A stretch of DNA of 64,000 nt, from NCBI RefSeq assembly GCF_000830985.1, contig NZ_CP007151.1, positions 186,001 to 250,000 on the forward strand. The letters run 5' to 3'. Made by a program: the position numbers and the translations under genes. Within the stretch, counting starts at the first letter, position 1. Each line of letters opens with the position of its first letter. Of this stretch, positions 9,233 to 19,538 are shown in pieces. The notes beneath the pieces are model-generated. The model saw only the letters and a list, made by a program, of their open reading frames with translations, was not told where the DNA came from and made no database searches. The stretch comes from Marinobacter similis (lineage in GTDB: Bacteria; Pseudomonadota; Gammaproteobacteria; Pseudomonadales; Oleiphilaceae).

Positions 9233-10753
9233 ATGGCTTTACCTCTTTCGCATTTGCCGAATGAAATTCTTCGAGAGCTCCGGGATCGAAAATGGGCCGC
9301 TTTGATCATGTTTGTGTTAGTCAGTTTTGCGGTTTTGGGAGCTGGTTTCTTCTTCCCCTACAAGTATAAATCTGAAGTCGTCATTTTCGTGGACGATCGA
9401 AATATTATTGGCCCTCTCATGGAAGGCCGTGCTGTGACTACTAAGATCAATGATCGGGCATCCGCGGCCCAGGAACTTCTTATGACAAGGAATGTTATTG
9501 AGAAGATTGCGAGGGACCCCTCAGTGTTCCCGAATGCCTCAATGACCCCGGCAAGCATAGAACAGCGTATTGCGCGCGTTCGTGGTGGTTTGTTTGTTCA
9601 ACCTCGTGGTGATAGCTATTTCAGTATTGGCTTTTCCGCTGATTCGCAAGTTGAGTCGTTTTACGTTGCTCAACGCCTTGGGCAGCTCTTCATCGCTGAG
9701 TCTAATCAAAGAAAGAGAACAGAAAGCCAAAGTGCTTATGATTTCATCGATAAGCAGGTGAAAAGTTATGAAATTCAACTTGCTGAAGTAGAGAACAGTC
9801 TCAGGCTGTTCCTCTCAGAAAACACCGATGGCACTGAGGCTGAGGCCAATGCTCGCTTAGCCCAGCTCCGAAATCAGCTCGAGTTGGCAAAGCTTGAAAA
9901 AGAAGAGTTAATGGCCCGTGTTGGTTCGCTGCAGAATCAACTGTCGGGAGTGAGTCAGACAGTTGCGCGAGGCAAAACGGAGGATGGTTACCGTGAGAGG
10001 ATCAGAGCTCTCGAAGAGCGCCTTGACAGCCTAAGACTTCAATATCATGACACCTATCCTGACATCGTCATCCTCAGGGAGCAGATCGCCGAACTTCGAA
10101 AACAACGCGCGAAAAATTTGGGGGCGCGAGAGCGCGTTGACACCGTGCCTGAACAAGAGGGTGCTGTGAACCCTGTCTTCCAAGAGTTAAGCGGGGTTTT
10201 GTCGGAAGCCCGTGCCAATGTGGCGACAGCCAACACGCGCATTTCATCGCTTGAACGTTTGATCCAGCAACAGAATGATCGAATGGAGCGTATCCAGGAA
10301 AACAAAGCACAATATTCGGAACTGACTCGTGACATGGAAGTGAACCGCGAGATTTACGACGATCTTCTTAAACGTCGAGAAAAGGCCCGGGTCTCGATGC
10401 ATCTGGATATCGAGGGGCAAGGGCTTAACTACCGAATCAATGAATCGGCTCAATTCCCCAACCAGCCATCTGGGCCCCGGTTCTCTGACTTTGCGGCAGC
10501 TGGCCTGTTTCTCGGGTTACTGGCGCCGTTCGGGACGATCGCTGGTTTTCTGCAGATTGATCCGAGAATCCGTGCCAAAAAGCAGTTGGAAGACGATATC
10601 GGTCTGCCGGTGTTAGTGGAAATTCCTTTTGTTCGAACACCATTCGAAAAACGACGAGACAGAAAAGTAACTGTACTAATCGGTATTTTCGCAGTGCTTG
10701 CGATTTCAGCGTATATAGCTGTGGTCGTAGCTGCCCAATTTGGAGTCATTTGA
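9233..10753 (+). CDS. Wzc/GumC-like chain-length determinant (XrtA-associated)
   Basis: Inner-membrane polysaccharide co-polymerase of 506 residues. It has two membrane segments, near residues 21-40 and at the C-terminus (about 482-502). Between them lies a large periplasmic domain with long coiled coils (about residues 150-300 and 330-390). The PxxP-type region before the last helix is NQPSGPRFSDFAAAGLFLGL. There is no kinase domain; the separate ATPase follows, overlapping by TGATG. It controls chain length and couples synthesis to export with the Wza-like protein. Confidence 0.92.
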   Translation: MALPLSHLPNEILRELRDRKWAALIMFVLVSFAVLGAGFFFPYKYKSEVVIFVDDRNIIGPLMEGRAVTTKINDRASAAQELLMTRNVIEKIARDPSVFPNASMTPASIEQRIARVRGGLFVQPRGDSYFSIGFSADSQVESFYVAQRLGQLFIAESNQRKRTESQSAYDFIDKQVKSYEIQLAEVENSLRLFLSENTDGTEAEANARLAQLRNQLELAKLEKEELMARVGSLQNQLSGVSQTVARGKTEDGYRERIRALEERLDSLRLQYHDTYPDIVILREQIAELRKQRAKNLGARERVDTVPEQEGAVNPVFQELSGVLSEARANVATANTRISSLERLIQQQNDRMERIQENKAQYSELTRDMEVNREIYDDLLKRREKARVSMHLDIEGQGLNYRINESAQFPNQPSGPRFSDFAAAGLFLGLLAPFGTIAGFLQIDPRIRAKKQLEDDIGLPVLVEIPFVRTPFEKRRDRKVTVLIGIFAVLAISAYIAVVVAAQFGVI

Positions 10754-11658
10754 TGACTGACTGGAAGGATGACCATATTGGAGCAAGTGCGCCTGAATTA
10801 AAGGGCAGGCGACAAGTGCGGGGCAATGGAAATAAAACGGACGTTGAGGAGCATGAATTCTTCGGACGCCGAAAGGAAAAACTAAAGAAAGAGCTCGGGC
10901 ATATAGAAGCGGATGACTCTCAATTGCTGGTGCCAAGTTCCCTTGAACTTGGCCCGGGTGCGGTCGACAAGTACCTCATCAGTAAACAAATAGTACGTAT
11001 GCAGGAACCCCGCAAGCTCACGCCCGATGATCTTGATGAGCGTCGAATTATCTATCCTGAATCTCCCAACAGATCACTGGTTAACACATTCCGGAACCTC
11101 AGAACGAAGTTACTAGAGCTCTCTGGCGGAAACAATTTCACCTTGGTGGTCAGTGGTGCTTCTGAAATGGCGGGTTCTTCCTTTGTTGCACTCAATCTAG
11201 CGGCCGCTTTTTCATTTGATCAGGCAAAAACGGCTTTGGTCATTGACTGTAATCTGAGGGACCCTTCTTTGCACAGCCGTCTTGACGTGCTCCCGGAATC
11301 GGGCCTGACAGATTACCTGGAAGACTCCGACTATGACATCGGAAGAATTCTCTATCCGACGGGGATTCCCAGGTTGAGGTTGATTCCTGCAGGGAGTCGC
11401 CGGGAAACTCCGGCCGAGTTTTTCACTTCCTTCCGCATGAAGCAATTCCTGCAGGCGATACGCAGAAGGTATCCAGATCGTTTTGTCGTTCTGGACACAG
11501 CTCCTATTTCAGTGTCGCCGGATGCACGAATTCTTACAGAGCTCTGTGATTTCGGAATGCTCGTCGTGCCCCATGGAAAAATCACACCCTCTGCTGTGGA
11601 GCAAGCAGCAACGGCTTTCGATCCAGATAAGTTTGTTGGAGCAGTCATCAATGGCTAA
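10753..11658 (+). CDS. BY-kinase/CpsD-like ATPase with degenerate P-loop
   Basis: Cytoplasmic partner of the chain-length protein, 301 residues from the ATG at 10753. The N-terminal 100 residues are charged. The C-terminal part has the MinD/BY-kinase fold: the Walker A position reads VVSGASEMAGSSFVALNLA (about residues 133-151), Walker A' VIDCNLRDPSLH, and Walker B RFVVLDTAPI. The lysine of GxGK(S/T) is absent, and no tyrosine cluster is present at the C-terminus, which ends VGAVING. It may therefore bind nucleotide weakly or act as a structural or regulatory subunit. It overlaps the next gene by eight bases. Confidence 0.85.
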   Translation: MTDWKDDHIGASAPELKGRRQVRGNGNKTDVEEHEFFGRRKEKLKKELGHIEADDSQLLVPSSLELGPGAVDKYLISKQIVRMQEPRKLTPDDLDERRIIYPESPNRSLVNTFRNLRTKLLELSGGNNFTLVVSGASEMAGSSFVALNLAAAFSFDQAKTALVIDCNLRDPSLHSRLDVLPESGLTDYLEDSDYDIGRILYPTGIPRLRLIPAGSRRETPAEFFTSFRMKQFLQAIRRRYPDRFVVLDTAPISVSPDARILTELCDFGMLVVPHGKITPSAVEQAATAFDPDKFVGAVING

Positions 11659-12937
11659 TCGGATGGGAGAAAGGATGCTCCGAACCCACAGCCTGTCTCT
11701 CTTTGCTTTCGTGCTTGCTTTTGCGCCCGTTGTGGGAGGCGCCCAGCTAGAGGTGATTGGTGGCCAGTCTTTAAGGCATTCCGACAATGCCCGAAAAGCC
11801 GCGACAAATGAGAAAAGCGATCAAGAGAGCCGGACCTATGTGATGGCAGCTTTCGTTTCAGATCCTGGTCGATGCAATGGCAGCTTTGAGGGGACCCTGG
11901 GCTATTCCTCATGGCTTGATGATGCCTACGGCAATGAAACTGATGCGAACATGGATCTTGAAAGCCAGTGCGAGCTGGCACGCAATTTTTTCTGGAGCCT
12001 AAACAATAATCTTCGTGAAGTCAGCCAAGACAGCACCCAGACTCAGACTCCGGAAAATAGAACACGCAAGAATCTATTCAGCACTGGTCCTCGCTACATG
12101 TGGCGTCTCGGGAGCGCTGACGCTCTCGTTTTTGATGCCAAATATGAAAATACAGAATTCAGTGAACCCGATGAGACGGATAGCGAGCGATACATTGGCT
12201 CCATGGCCTGGACCCGCCTGATTAGTCAGACACTGAGCGGCGGTATTTCTGCTGTTGCCAGTCGCACCGAGCTCGATTCGGGGGCAGATATCGACGTTAA
12301 AACCGTCAAGGTAACCTTTAACAAGGTTTGGCCAACCACTGTATTGTCAGGCTCCCTCGGGATTAGCGAACTTGAGACCAGCTTCGGCTCCACCTCCGAA
12401 ACCAACGATGGAATTGTTGGTGAGCTGGAACTGACACGAGCACTCAATCCGAGTACCAGCTGGTATCTCAGGGCTGCAAGGGAATTGACAGATAGAACTT
12501 CCAGTTTCGATATCCGGTTTGACGATTTTGAGTTCAATCTCAATGAGAGCATAAGCGTTGAAACAACGGCATTGTCGACCGGCGTTGATAAGGTGTTTTC
12601 TGATCGAAGCAGCCTGAACGCAAGGGTTTTCGTCAATCAGACGGACTTGTTAGAGACCAACGAACTGGAAGAGTCAGCTGGTCTGGGTCTGCGTTACTCC
12701 AGATCGTTGAACGAATTACTGACGGCCTATACAGGAATCGACTACCGGTATTCCAGCTACGAACAGGATCAATCAGACGACGAAACGATCAATCTTGAGC
12801 TCGGCATTGACTACCTGATGAGCCGCGAGCTCAAGGTGTATGGAAAGCTGGGGTACGAGCAGAAGGACAGTGATGTCCCGACCCGGGAGTTCCAGGAATC
12901 ATGGGCTCTATTTGGCATCGAGTACCGATTCCGTTAA
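11651..12937 (+). CDS. XrtA-associated outer-membrane beta-barrel protein (TIGR03016-like)
   Basis: Protein of 428 residues. The start is ATG at 11651, overlapping the ATPase gene, followed by a signal peptide (LSLFAFVLAFAPVVGGA). The rest alternates polar and hydrophobic residues in beta-strand pattern and ends in an aromatic-basic tail (FGIEYRFR), typical of an outer-membrane barrel. The position after the BY-kinase-like gene fits the conserved XrtA-locus outer-membrane protein. Its exact role in export is unknown; it could be the outer-membrane pore or a secretin-like partner. Confidence 0.82.
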   Translation: MANRMGERMLRTHSLSLFAFVLAFAPVVGGAQLEVIGGQSLRHSDNARKAATNEKSDQESRTYVMAAFVSDPGRCNGSFEGTLGYSSWLDDAYGNETDANMDLESQCELARNFFWSLNNNLREVSQDSTQTQTPENRTRKNLFSTGPRYMWRLGSADALVFDAKYENTEFSEPDETDSERYIGSMAWTRLISQTLSGGISAVASRTELDSGADIDVKTVKVTFNKVWPTTVLSGSLGISELETSFGSTSETNDGIVGELELTRALNPSTSWYLRAARELTDRTSSFDIRFDDFEFNLNESISVETTALSTGVDKVFSDRSSLNARVFVNQTDLLETNELEESAGLGLRYSRSLNELLTAYTGIDYRYSSYEQDQSDDETINLELGIDYLMSRELKVYGKLGYEQKDSDVPTREFQESWALFGIEYRFR

Positions 12938-12968
12938 TCGCTGCAAGGCTAGGCAGGAGGCTTCAACC

Positions 12969-13895
12969 ATGAAGGAAGGAATCGATAACGCGCTTACGAT
13001 TGACGTGGAAGATTACTTTCAGGTTGCTGCGCTCGCAGAAGCCGTAAAATACGACGACTGGGCATCCATGGAATATCGCGCTGAAGCCAACACGGATCGG
13101 CTCCTTGGGCTTTTTGACAATGCTTCGGTCAAGGCAACGTTCTTTGTACTGGGCTGGGTCGCGGAACGTTCACCTCAACTGGTTAATCGTATAGCGAATG
13201 CCGGCCACGAAGTGGCCAGCCATGGTTATAGCCATCAGCTAATTTACAAGCAGACTCCTGACGTATTTCGTGAAGAAACCAAGCGTTCCAAGGCTATTCT
13301 CGAGGACCTGCTCGGCAAGAGAGTAACCGGTTACCGTGCTGCCAGTTACTCCATTACCAACGAATCCCGTTGGGCGCTCGACATACTTGCTGAGGAGGGC
13401 TTTACCTGGGATTCATCCATTTTTCCGGTTCACCATGATCGCTATGGAATGCCAGGAACACCGCGCTGGCCACACTCTTTAACCACCGATAAAGGCTATC
13501 ACCTGGCAGAGTTTCCGTTGAGTACTCTTAAACTGCCAGGCTACACGTTACCCATTGCTGGTGGTGGCTATTTCCGGCTGTTTCCATACTGGTTCAGCCG
13601 GTGGGGATTGGGATCGATTAATCGCCAGGGCCAGCCCTTTGTGTTTTACCTCCACCCTTGGGAAGTGGATCCTGGCCAGCCGAGGCTCGATGTGAAATGG
13701 CTGTCCCGGTTCCGGCACTACAACAATCTTGATGTGTGTGAAGAGCGGTTGACCCACCTGCTCGGGCATTTTCGGTTTACGACCATGAGCGAGGTGCTCC
13801 GGAGCCTAGGGGTGCTAGACAAGAGCAGTGATGAATTACCAACTGAAAGCAGTAAACACGAGGTGGCAGCTGGAGCCGTCCTGAAACCATTCTGA
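12969..13895 (+). CDS. XrtA-system polysaccharide deacetylase (NodB domain plus DUF3473)
   Basis: Carbohydrate esterase family 4 protein of 308 residues. Motif 1 is ALTIDVEDYFQ, motif 2 SHGYSH, and the C-terminal part has FYLHPWEVDPGQPR. These match the polysaccharide deacetylase specific to XrtA loci. The ATG at 12969 has AGGAGG about seven bases upstream. There is no signal peptide, so it probably acts on cytoplasmic or membrane-bound intermediates, removing N-acetyl groups. In many XrtA loci an ExeA-like ATPase sits between the barrel gene and this one; here it is missing. Confidence 0.92.
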   Translation: MKEGIDNALTIDVEDYFQVAALAEAVKYDDWASMEYRAEANTDRLLGLFDNASVKATFFVLGWVAERSPQLVNRIANAGHEVASHGYSHQLIYKQTPDVFREETKRSKAILEDLLGKRVTGYRAASYSITNESRWALDILAEEGFTWDSSIFPVHHDRYGMPGTPRWPHSLTTDKGYHLAEFPLSTLKLPGYTLPIAGGGYFRLFPYWFSRWGLGSINRQGQPFVFYLHPWEVDPGQPRLDVKWLSRFRHYNNLDVCEERLTHLLGHFRFTTMSEVLRSLGVLDKSSDELPTESSKHEVAAGAVLKPF

Positions 13896-13915
13896 TGTGT
13901 CACGGAAGATAGACC

Positions 13916-15072
13916 ATGTTGAACACCGTATTCTGGTTGTCATTGGTATTGCTTCTCTATGTTTACTTGGGATATCCACTATTGGTCCGGTTTCTCTCTG
14001 CTTTCATGCGGGCACCGGTTCGGTTCGATGATGGCCACAGGCCCTTTGTAAGCATCGTTATCGCGGCGTACAACGAAGCGGCGGACATCGCCGAAACGCT
14101 GCAGAACAAACTGGACCAGAATTACCCCTCAGATTTGATGGAAATTCTGGTGGTTTCTGACGAATCGGACGACGGCACGGACGAGATTGTTTCGCAGAAA
14201 GCCCAAGCCGCACGCTGTCCTATCAAACTCGTTCGCCAGGTACCCCGCCAGGCAAAACCTCTGGACTGAACCGGCTGATTCCGCAAGCCACTGGTGAAAT
14301 CATCCTGTTTTCAGATGCCAACTCTCAATGGGATCCACAGGTCGTAGCTTGGCTGGCCAGTAACTTTGCCGATCCAAGCGTTGGCTACGTAACAGGGAAA
14401 ATGGTGTATGTGAACGAAGAAGGTTCGCTTGTAGGCGATGGCTGCAGTGCCTACATGAAATACGAAAACTGGCTCCGGAAACAGGAATGCGGGATTGGTT
14501 CTATCGTTGGCGTGGATGGTGGTATTGATGCGATGCGCAAGAGCCTGCACACGCCGTTGAGGCCGGACCAACTGCCGGACTTTGTGCAGCCTCTGAAGGT
14601 TGTTGAACAGGGGTATCGGGTTGTTTACGACCCACGGGCGCTGCTTAAGGAAAAAACCAACCAGGAAAGTGCCAGCGAATTCAGCATGAGGGTGAGAGTA
14701 GGGTTGCGGGCACTCTGGGCTTTGAAAGACATGGCTCATCTGATGAATCCTCTCCGGTTCGGCGTTTTTTCCCTGCAGATGATTTCCCACAAATTGCTCA
14801 GATACCTGGCCTTCATTCCTCTGGTGACGTTTTCGCTGGCAACCCTGCTGCTGGCGCCACGAGGCGGATTCTACGTGTTGTGTTTTCTGGGATTGGTGGC
14901 GCTCTTCGGCTTAGGCTGGGTTGGACGAAAAAATGAGATCGAAGGGCGGCATCTGACATTCTTTTATGCCGTTCCCTACTATTTTTTGCTGTTGAACATC
15001 GCCTCCTTTCGCGCCCTCTGGGCGTTCATGAAAGGGGAGAAGAAGGTTGTTTGGAATCCAAGGAAGGGGTAG
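13916..15072 (+). CDS. Family 2 glycosyltransferase, membrane-bound (one frameshift)
   Basis: Processive-type GT2 of 385 residues after repair. It has an N-terminal membrane helix (VFWLSLVLLLYVYLGYPLLV), a GT-A domain (FVSIVIAAYNEAADIAETL, LFSDANSQWDP, VGVDGGIDAMRK) and C-terminal membrane helices (residues about 300-375). One base is missing near 14251: CAGGCAAAACC should read CAGGGCAAAACC, which restores PRQGKTSGLNRL. It adds sugar to the lipid-linked repeat unit at the inner membrane. It is part of the continuous rightward operon. Confidence 0.88.
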
Positions 15073-15081
15073 CGGATTGCA

Positions 15082-16206
15082 GTGAAAATCCTTCATTTGA
15101 TCGACAGTGGTGGGCTATACGGCGCGGAAAGAATGCTTCTGACGCTGGTTGGCGAACAGGTTGCCAGAGGGCTTTCCCCCTTGATTCTCAGCGTTGGTGA
15201 GTCTGCGGCGGATGACAAACCTCTGGAAGTGGAGGCCCGCCGCCTCGGCTTGCCGGTGAAGGCATGGCGAATGGCGCCCGGTTTCAATCTGAGAGAATCG
15301 TGGAGCATCATTCGATGGGCGCGGCGAGAGCAGTACCAACTGATGCACTCACATGGCTACAAGTTTAATGTTTTGATGGGAATATGGCCTGAAGCCCTTC
15401 GAAAAATTCCCTTGATGACAACGCTTCATGGCTACGTGCGCGCAAGCAGGTTCACCAAATCGTGGTTCTACGAGGCTCTGGATCGATTAGTTCTGGGGCA
15501 GATGCGCCAGGTAGTGCTGGTCTCGGAAGCCATCCGTTTTCAAATCCCCGGTCGAATTGCCAGGTCAAACCGGGTAAGCGTAGTTATGAACGGTCTCAAT
15601 ACAGAGTCTGTGCGGCACCAAGCGACTCAGTCATTGGGAGCTGAGCTTGATGATTTTCTGGTAAACGGGCACCCGGTGATTCTCGGGGTTGGTCGGCTGT
15701 CGCCGGAAAAGGGGTTTGACCGGCTCATCGGCGCCTTCCGGATACTTCTCTCTCATTATCCTGAGGCCCAGTTGGTTATCGTGGGTGAAGGGAAACAGAG
15801 AGACGCACTGGAGCAGCAAGTTGCTGAATCCAAACTAAGCGACCATGTCTGTTTTCCGGGCTATATTGAACAGGTAGCCGCTTTGATGAAGCGGACGAGT
15901 GTTTTATGCATTCCGTCTCTCACTGAAGGATTGCCCATAACCTTGCTTGAGGCAATGTCGCTTGGTGTGCCCGTTGTGGCCAGCGATGTCGGTGAGATCA
16001 GCAACGTGTTGGGTGATCAGAAGGGGGGCATTGTGTTCCGTTACGAATCGCCTTCTGCGCTGGCAGAAATGTTGGTTGCTGCAATAGAGGATCGCAACAA
16101 CACGAGCGCTCGGGCCCGGTGGTCTGAGCAGCGAGTAGAGCAGGCCTTTTCCGGGCACGCGATGATGGAGCATTACCTGAAGATCTATCAGCAGGTACTG
16201 GCATGA
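15082..16206 (+). CDS. Family 4 glycosyltransferase
   Basis: GT-B fold retaining glycosyltransferase, 374 residues. The N-terminus KILHLIDSGGLYGAERMLL is a glycogen-synthase-like start. The donor site includes VGRLSPEKGFDRLI and the EGLPITLLEAMSLGVPVV motif. The start is GTG at 15082. The stop overlaps the next ATG (ATGA). It adds a sugar in repeat-unit assembly; the sugar cannot be told from sequence. Confidence 0.9.
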   Translation: MKILHLIDSGGLYGAERMLLTLVGEQVARGLSPLILSVGESAADDKPLEVEARRLGLPVKAWRMAPGFNLRESWSIIRWARREQYQLMHSHGYKFNVLMGIWPEALRKIPLMTTLHGYVRASRFTKSWFYEALDRLVLGQMRQVVLVSEAIRFQIPGRIARSNRVSVVMNGLNTESVRHQATQSLGAELDDFLVNGHPVILGVGRLSPEKGFDRLIGAFRILLSHYPEAQLVIVGEGKQRDALEQQVAESKLSDHVCFPGYIEQVAALMKRTSVLCIPSLTEGLPITLLEAMSLGVPVVASDVGEISNVLGDQKGGIVFRYESPSALAEMLVAAIEDRNNTSARARWSEQRVEQAFSGHAMMEHYLKIYQQVLA

Positions 16207-17309
16207 AGCTGGCCATCATCATGGACCGCTACGACAGCCCCTACGCGGGCACAGAGAGTCAGGTTCTTAAACTCGTAGAAGGACTTACCGCCCGGGGCTG
16301 GAGCATTCGCTTTGCTGTATTTCGAAGTACGGATTTCACCCTAAGCGATCAGTTTTCAGTGCCTGTTGAGCACCTCGGGGTGCAAAGCATGTCTAGCCCG
16401 AAAAGCTGGTGGAAGGTCTACCAATACGCCAGATCTATTCGTCGCCAGGGCTATACTCTGGTGCATGTATTCTTCAACGATGCCTCGGTTATCTGCCCTC
16501 CCATGATGGGCCTGGCTGGAATCAAAACCGTGATTTCCCGGCGTGATATGGGGTTTTGGTACACACCGAAGTACCTTCGAGCATTGCGATTAACTGGTCG
16601 ATGGGTGAGTGCTGCAGTTTGCAACAGTCGGGCTGTTGCCGAAATTACTTTACGACAGGAACAGCTCGAGACTGACCGGGTACACGTTATTTATAACGGG
16701 TATCCGGATGCCAGCACCTTAGCAGATTCGCCCTTGAACAATAGCGAAGTGCCTGGCTGCCCTGTGATTATTGGCATTGTTGCGAATCTCAGGCCGATCA
16801 AGCGTATTTTCGATCTGATAGAGGCTGTCGCACGCCTGGTCTCCGGCGGGTTTCCCGTGGAATTGCATATCGTCGGGGGTGGCGACCAGAAACCCTACAT
16901 GTCGAAGATTCAGGAGCTTGGTATTGAAGCCAGCGTTTCTCTAATTGGCAGTCAGCCTGATGCGGAGCGCTACATTCAGACATTCGACATAGCTGTTTTG
17001 TGTTCTGAAACCGAGGGATTTTCTAACGCAATCATTGAATACATGCGTTGCGCAAAGCCCGTGGTATGCACTCAAACCGGCGGCAATCCTGAAATTGTGG
17101 AAGACGGCGTCACCGGTTATTTAGTGCCCGTGGGTGATGTTGACACGCTAACGGAGAGGCTCCGCCACTTGATTGAAATGCCGGACTTGAGGGTAAGCAT
17201 GGGTAAGGCCGGTCAAGAACGAATCCATTCACGTTACTCACTTGCCGATATGCTGAACCGGCATATTGATGTCTACGACCGCATTGCGCCTGAGGTGATG
17301 AATTCATGA
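16203..17309 (+). CDS. Family 4 glycosyltransferase
   Basis: GT-B fold enzyme of 368 residues. Signatures are MDRYDSPYAGTESQVLKLV at the N-terminus, VANLRPIKRIFDLIEAVA in the donor-binding half, and SETEGFSNAIIEYMRCAKPV with the paired glutamates. It overlaps both neighbours by four bases, so translation is coupled. It is probably a repeat-unit sugar transferase of the exopolysaccharide. Confidence 0.9.
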   Translation: MKLAIIMDRYDSPYAGTESQVLKLVEGLTARGWSIRFAVFRSTDFTLSDQFSVPVEHLGVQSMSSPKSWWKVYQYARSIRRQGYTLVHVFFNDASVICPPMMGLAGIKTVISRRDMGFWYTPKYLRALRLTGRWVSAAVCNSRAVAEITLRQEQLETDRVHVIYNGYPDASTLADSPLNNSEVPGCPVIIGIVANLRPIKRIFDLIEAVARLVSGGFPVELHIVGGGDQKPYMSKIQELGIEASVSLIGSQPDAERYIQTFDIAVLCSETEGFSNAIIEYMRCAKPVVCTQTGGNPEIVEDGVTGYLVPVGDVDTLTERLRHLIEMPDLRVSMGKAGQERIHSRYSLADMLNRHIDVYDRIAPEVMNS

Positions 17310-18645
17310 TGCAGGCCCTGTCTAAACATCTTTTTTATCCGTTGTGGGATCTGAAGGATCGCAGCCACCGGCTCCAAGAGTGGAAGCAGCTCGAAGAGCA
17401 GCAATGGTGGCCTCAGCAACGGGTGCTGTGCGAACAATGGAAGCGTCTGCAGGCCATGCTGGAATACGCAAGTCATCACAGCCCTTTTTACCGAGAAGTA
17501 TTTGCTACCAGTGGAGTAAAGCCACAAAACGTAAAAACGGAGGCTGATCTCCAGCGCTTACCTGTGACAACAAAACAGGATATTCGTAACCAGTTGGACA
17601 GGTTCATCAGCGACGAATACGACAAAAGCGCATTGATCTCCGCGAAAACGGGAGGCTCGACCGGCGTTTCTCTCAGCCTCTTTTTTGACGAGGCCTGCCA
17701 GGAAAGGCGCAACGCCGCGCAACTATTGGCGGATCGTTGGTCAGGCTGGGATCTGGGCATCAAGAAAGCTGCAATCTGGGGCAACCCGCCGGTGCCAACA
17801 ACTTTGAAGCAGAAGCTGCGCCACCATCTATTAGATCGCGTTATTTACCTCGACACCATGAATATGAATGACCACTCCATGGCGGAATTTGTCGAACGAT
17901 GGCGAGCAGAGCAGCCAGGTGCGGTATTCGGGCACGCGCATTCGATCTATCTGTTTGCCCGTTATCTGAAAAAACATCAGATAACCGATTGCCGGCCGAA
18001 AGGCATAGTCGCGACATCCATGATGCTCCTCAACCATGAGCGTACCTTGATTAACGAAGCATTCGGATGTGAGGTCACGAATCGCTATGGATGTGAGGAG
18101 GTAGCTTAATCGCCTGTGAATGCGAACACCATCGAGGAATGCACCTGAATCTGCCGCATGTATACGTGGAGCTTCTGGATACCGACGACCAGCCAGTAAA
18201 GCCCGGTGAGCCCGGAAAAATTGTAGTCACGGATCTTAATAACCACGGTATGCCATTAATTCGGTATCGAGTTGAAGACATGGGCGTTTACTCAGAGAAG
18301 TCGTGCCCATGTGGCAGAGGGTTTCCGATGCTTGAGCGCCTCGAAGGGCGAGTCGCGGACTTTCTGAAGCTACCCGATGGAGGCCAGGTTGCCGGGATAT
18401 CGTTGGTAGAGCGCACGCTAACCAGGGTGCCCGGTGTGGAGCAGATGCAGCTAGTACAGGATCGACTCGACCGCGTATCAGTTAACCGAGTGAGGGGAAG
18501 TGATTTCACCGAAGAAACAGATGCACTGCTAATAAGTGCTATGCGGGAAGTATTCGATGAACGAGTGGCACTGGAAGTTGTGGATGTGTCCAGAATCCCC
18601 CAGGAGCCCTCAGGAAAATACCGGTTTTCAATATGCAAAGTATAA
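17306..18645 (+). CDS. CapK/PaaK-like AMP-forming ligase-fold protein (one frameshift)
   Basis: Member of the phenylacetate-CoA ligase/CapK branch of the adenylate-forming superfamily, 446 residues after repair. It shows the P-loop-like AKTGGSTGVSLSLFFDE and NRYGCEEVS, and the C-terminal part with LPHVYVELLDTDDQPVKPG and RYRVEDMG. One base is missing near 18103, which would restore CEEVSLIACECEHHRG. Such proteins occur in capsule loci, and their substrate is usually unknown; activation of a carboxylic acid for decorating the polymer is an inference. It is translationally coupled to the genes on both sides. Confidence 0.85.
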
Positions 18646-19534
18646 ATAATAGCGGTGAACCTCTGATCAGCGTCGTTATTGCTACGTTCAACATGGGCCA
18701 GTATCTTCCAGATGCTGTGGATTCTGTGTTGGCCCAGAGTTGGGAAAATCTGGAAGTCATTGTTGTGGATGATGGATCAACGGATGACACGGCTGATCAA
18801 ATGGCTCGGTTTAAAACTGACCCACGGGTTCGGTACATTCAGACCGAAAATCGGGGGCAACCCAGGGCCAAGAATCGAGGGTTACAAGAAGCAAAGGGGA
18901 ATTTTATTGCGTTTTGCGATGCTGACGATCTTTGGCATCCGGATAAGTTAAGAATCCAGGTCCCTATGTTTGAAGATGATACGGTAGGTGTGGTTTACAG
19001 TGATGTTTCCTATATCGACCAGAACGGCGACGGTCTGAGTAAACCTCAGCCTTATAGAAGGCACAGTGGGAGAGTAACCAATCAATTGGTGATCAAAAAC
19101 TTTGTTCCTTTTGGAACGGCTGTCATTCGCCGGGCGTGCATTGAAAGAAATGGCGGTTTTGACGAAGCACTGGCGATGGGGATTGATTGGGATCTCTGGT
19201 TAAGATACTCGGTCGACTGGAAGTTTCAGTATTCACCTGAAAAACCTATGTGTACCGAATATGGCCTGGGCAGATGTCTAGCAATTATCGCGGTAGATAT
19301 CACAACGCCTTCCTGATTCTAGATAAATTTTTGAACCTCCATCCGAATGCGCTTCCTAAATCGCTAATTTCGAGAGCCTGGGCAGACATGTATGTAAGTC
19401 GTGGAATGGCAATCGCCGTTGCTGAGAAAACTTTTGCCGAGCCTTTGAGAGATATCTTGGCAGGATTGCGTCGCGATACAAGATACTGGCGGGCTTGGCG
19501 TTCATTGGCAAAATTGATTTTGCGTAGGGTGTAG
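18633..19534 (+). CDS. Family 2 glycosyltransferase (one frameshift)
   Basis: Soluble GT-A enzyme of 300 residues after repair. Signatures are ISVVIATFNMGQYLPDAVDS, VIVVDDGSTDDT and the metal-binding FCDADDLWHPDK. One A is missing from the A run at 19241-19245, restoring PEKTYVYRIWPGQMSSNYRG. It overlaps the CapK-like gene by 13 bases. The acceptor sugar is unknown. Confidence 0.88.
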
Positions 19535-19538
19535 ATCC

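Noticed and set aside
11483..11650. Upstream extension of the outer-membrane barrel gene
   Set aside because: It lies inside the BY-kinase-like gene, and the signal peptide begins only after the ATG at 11651.
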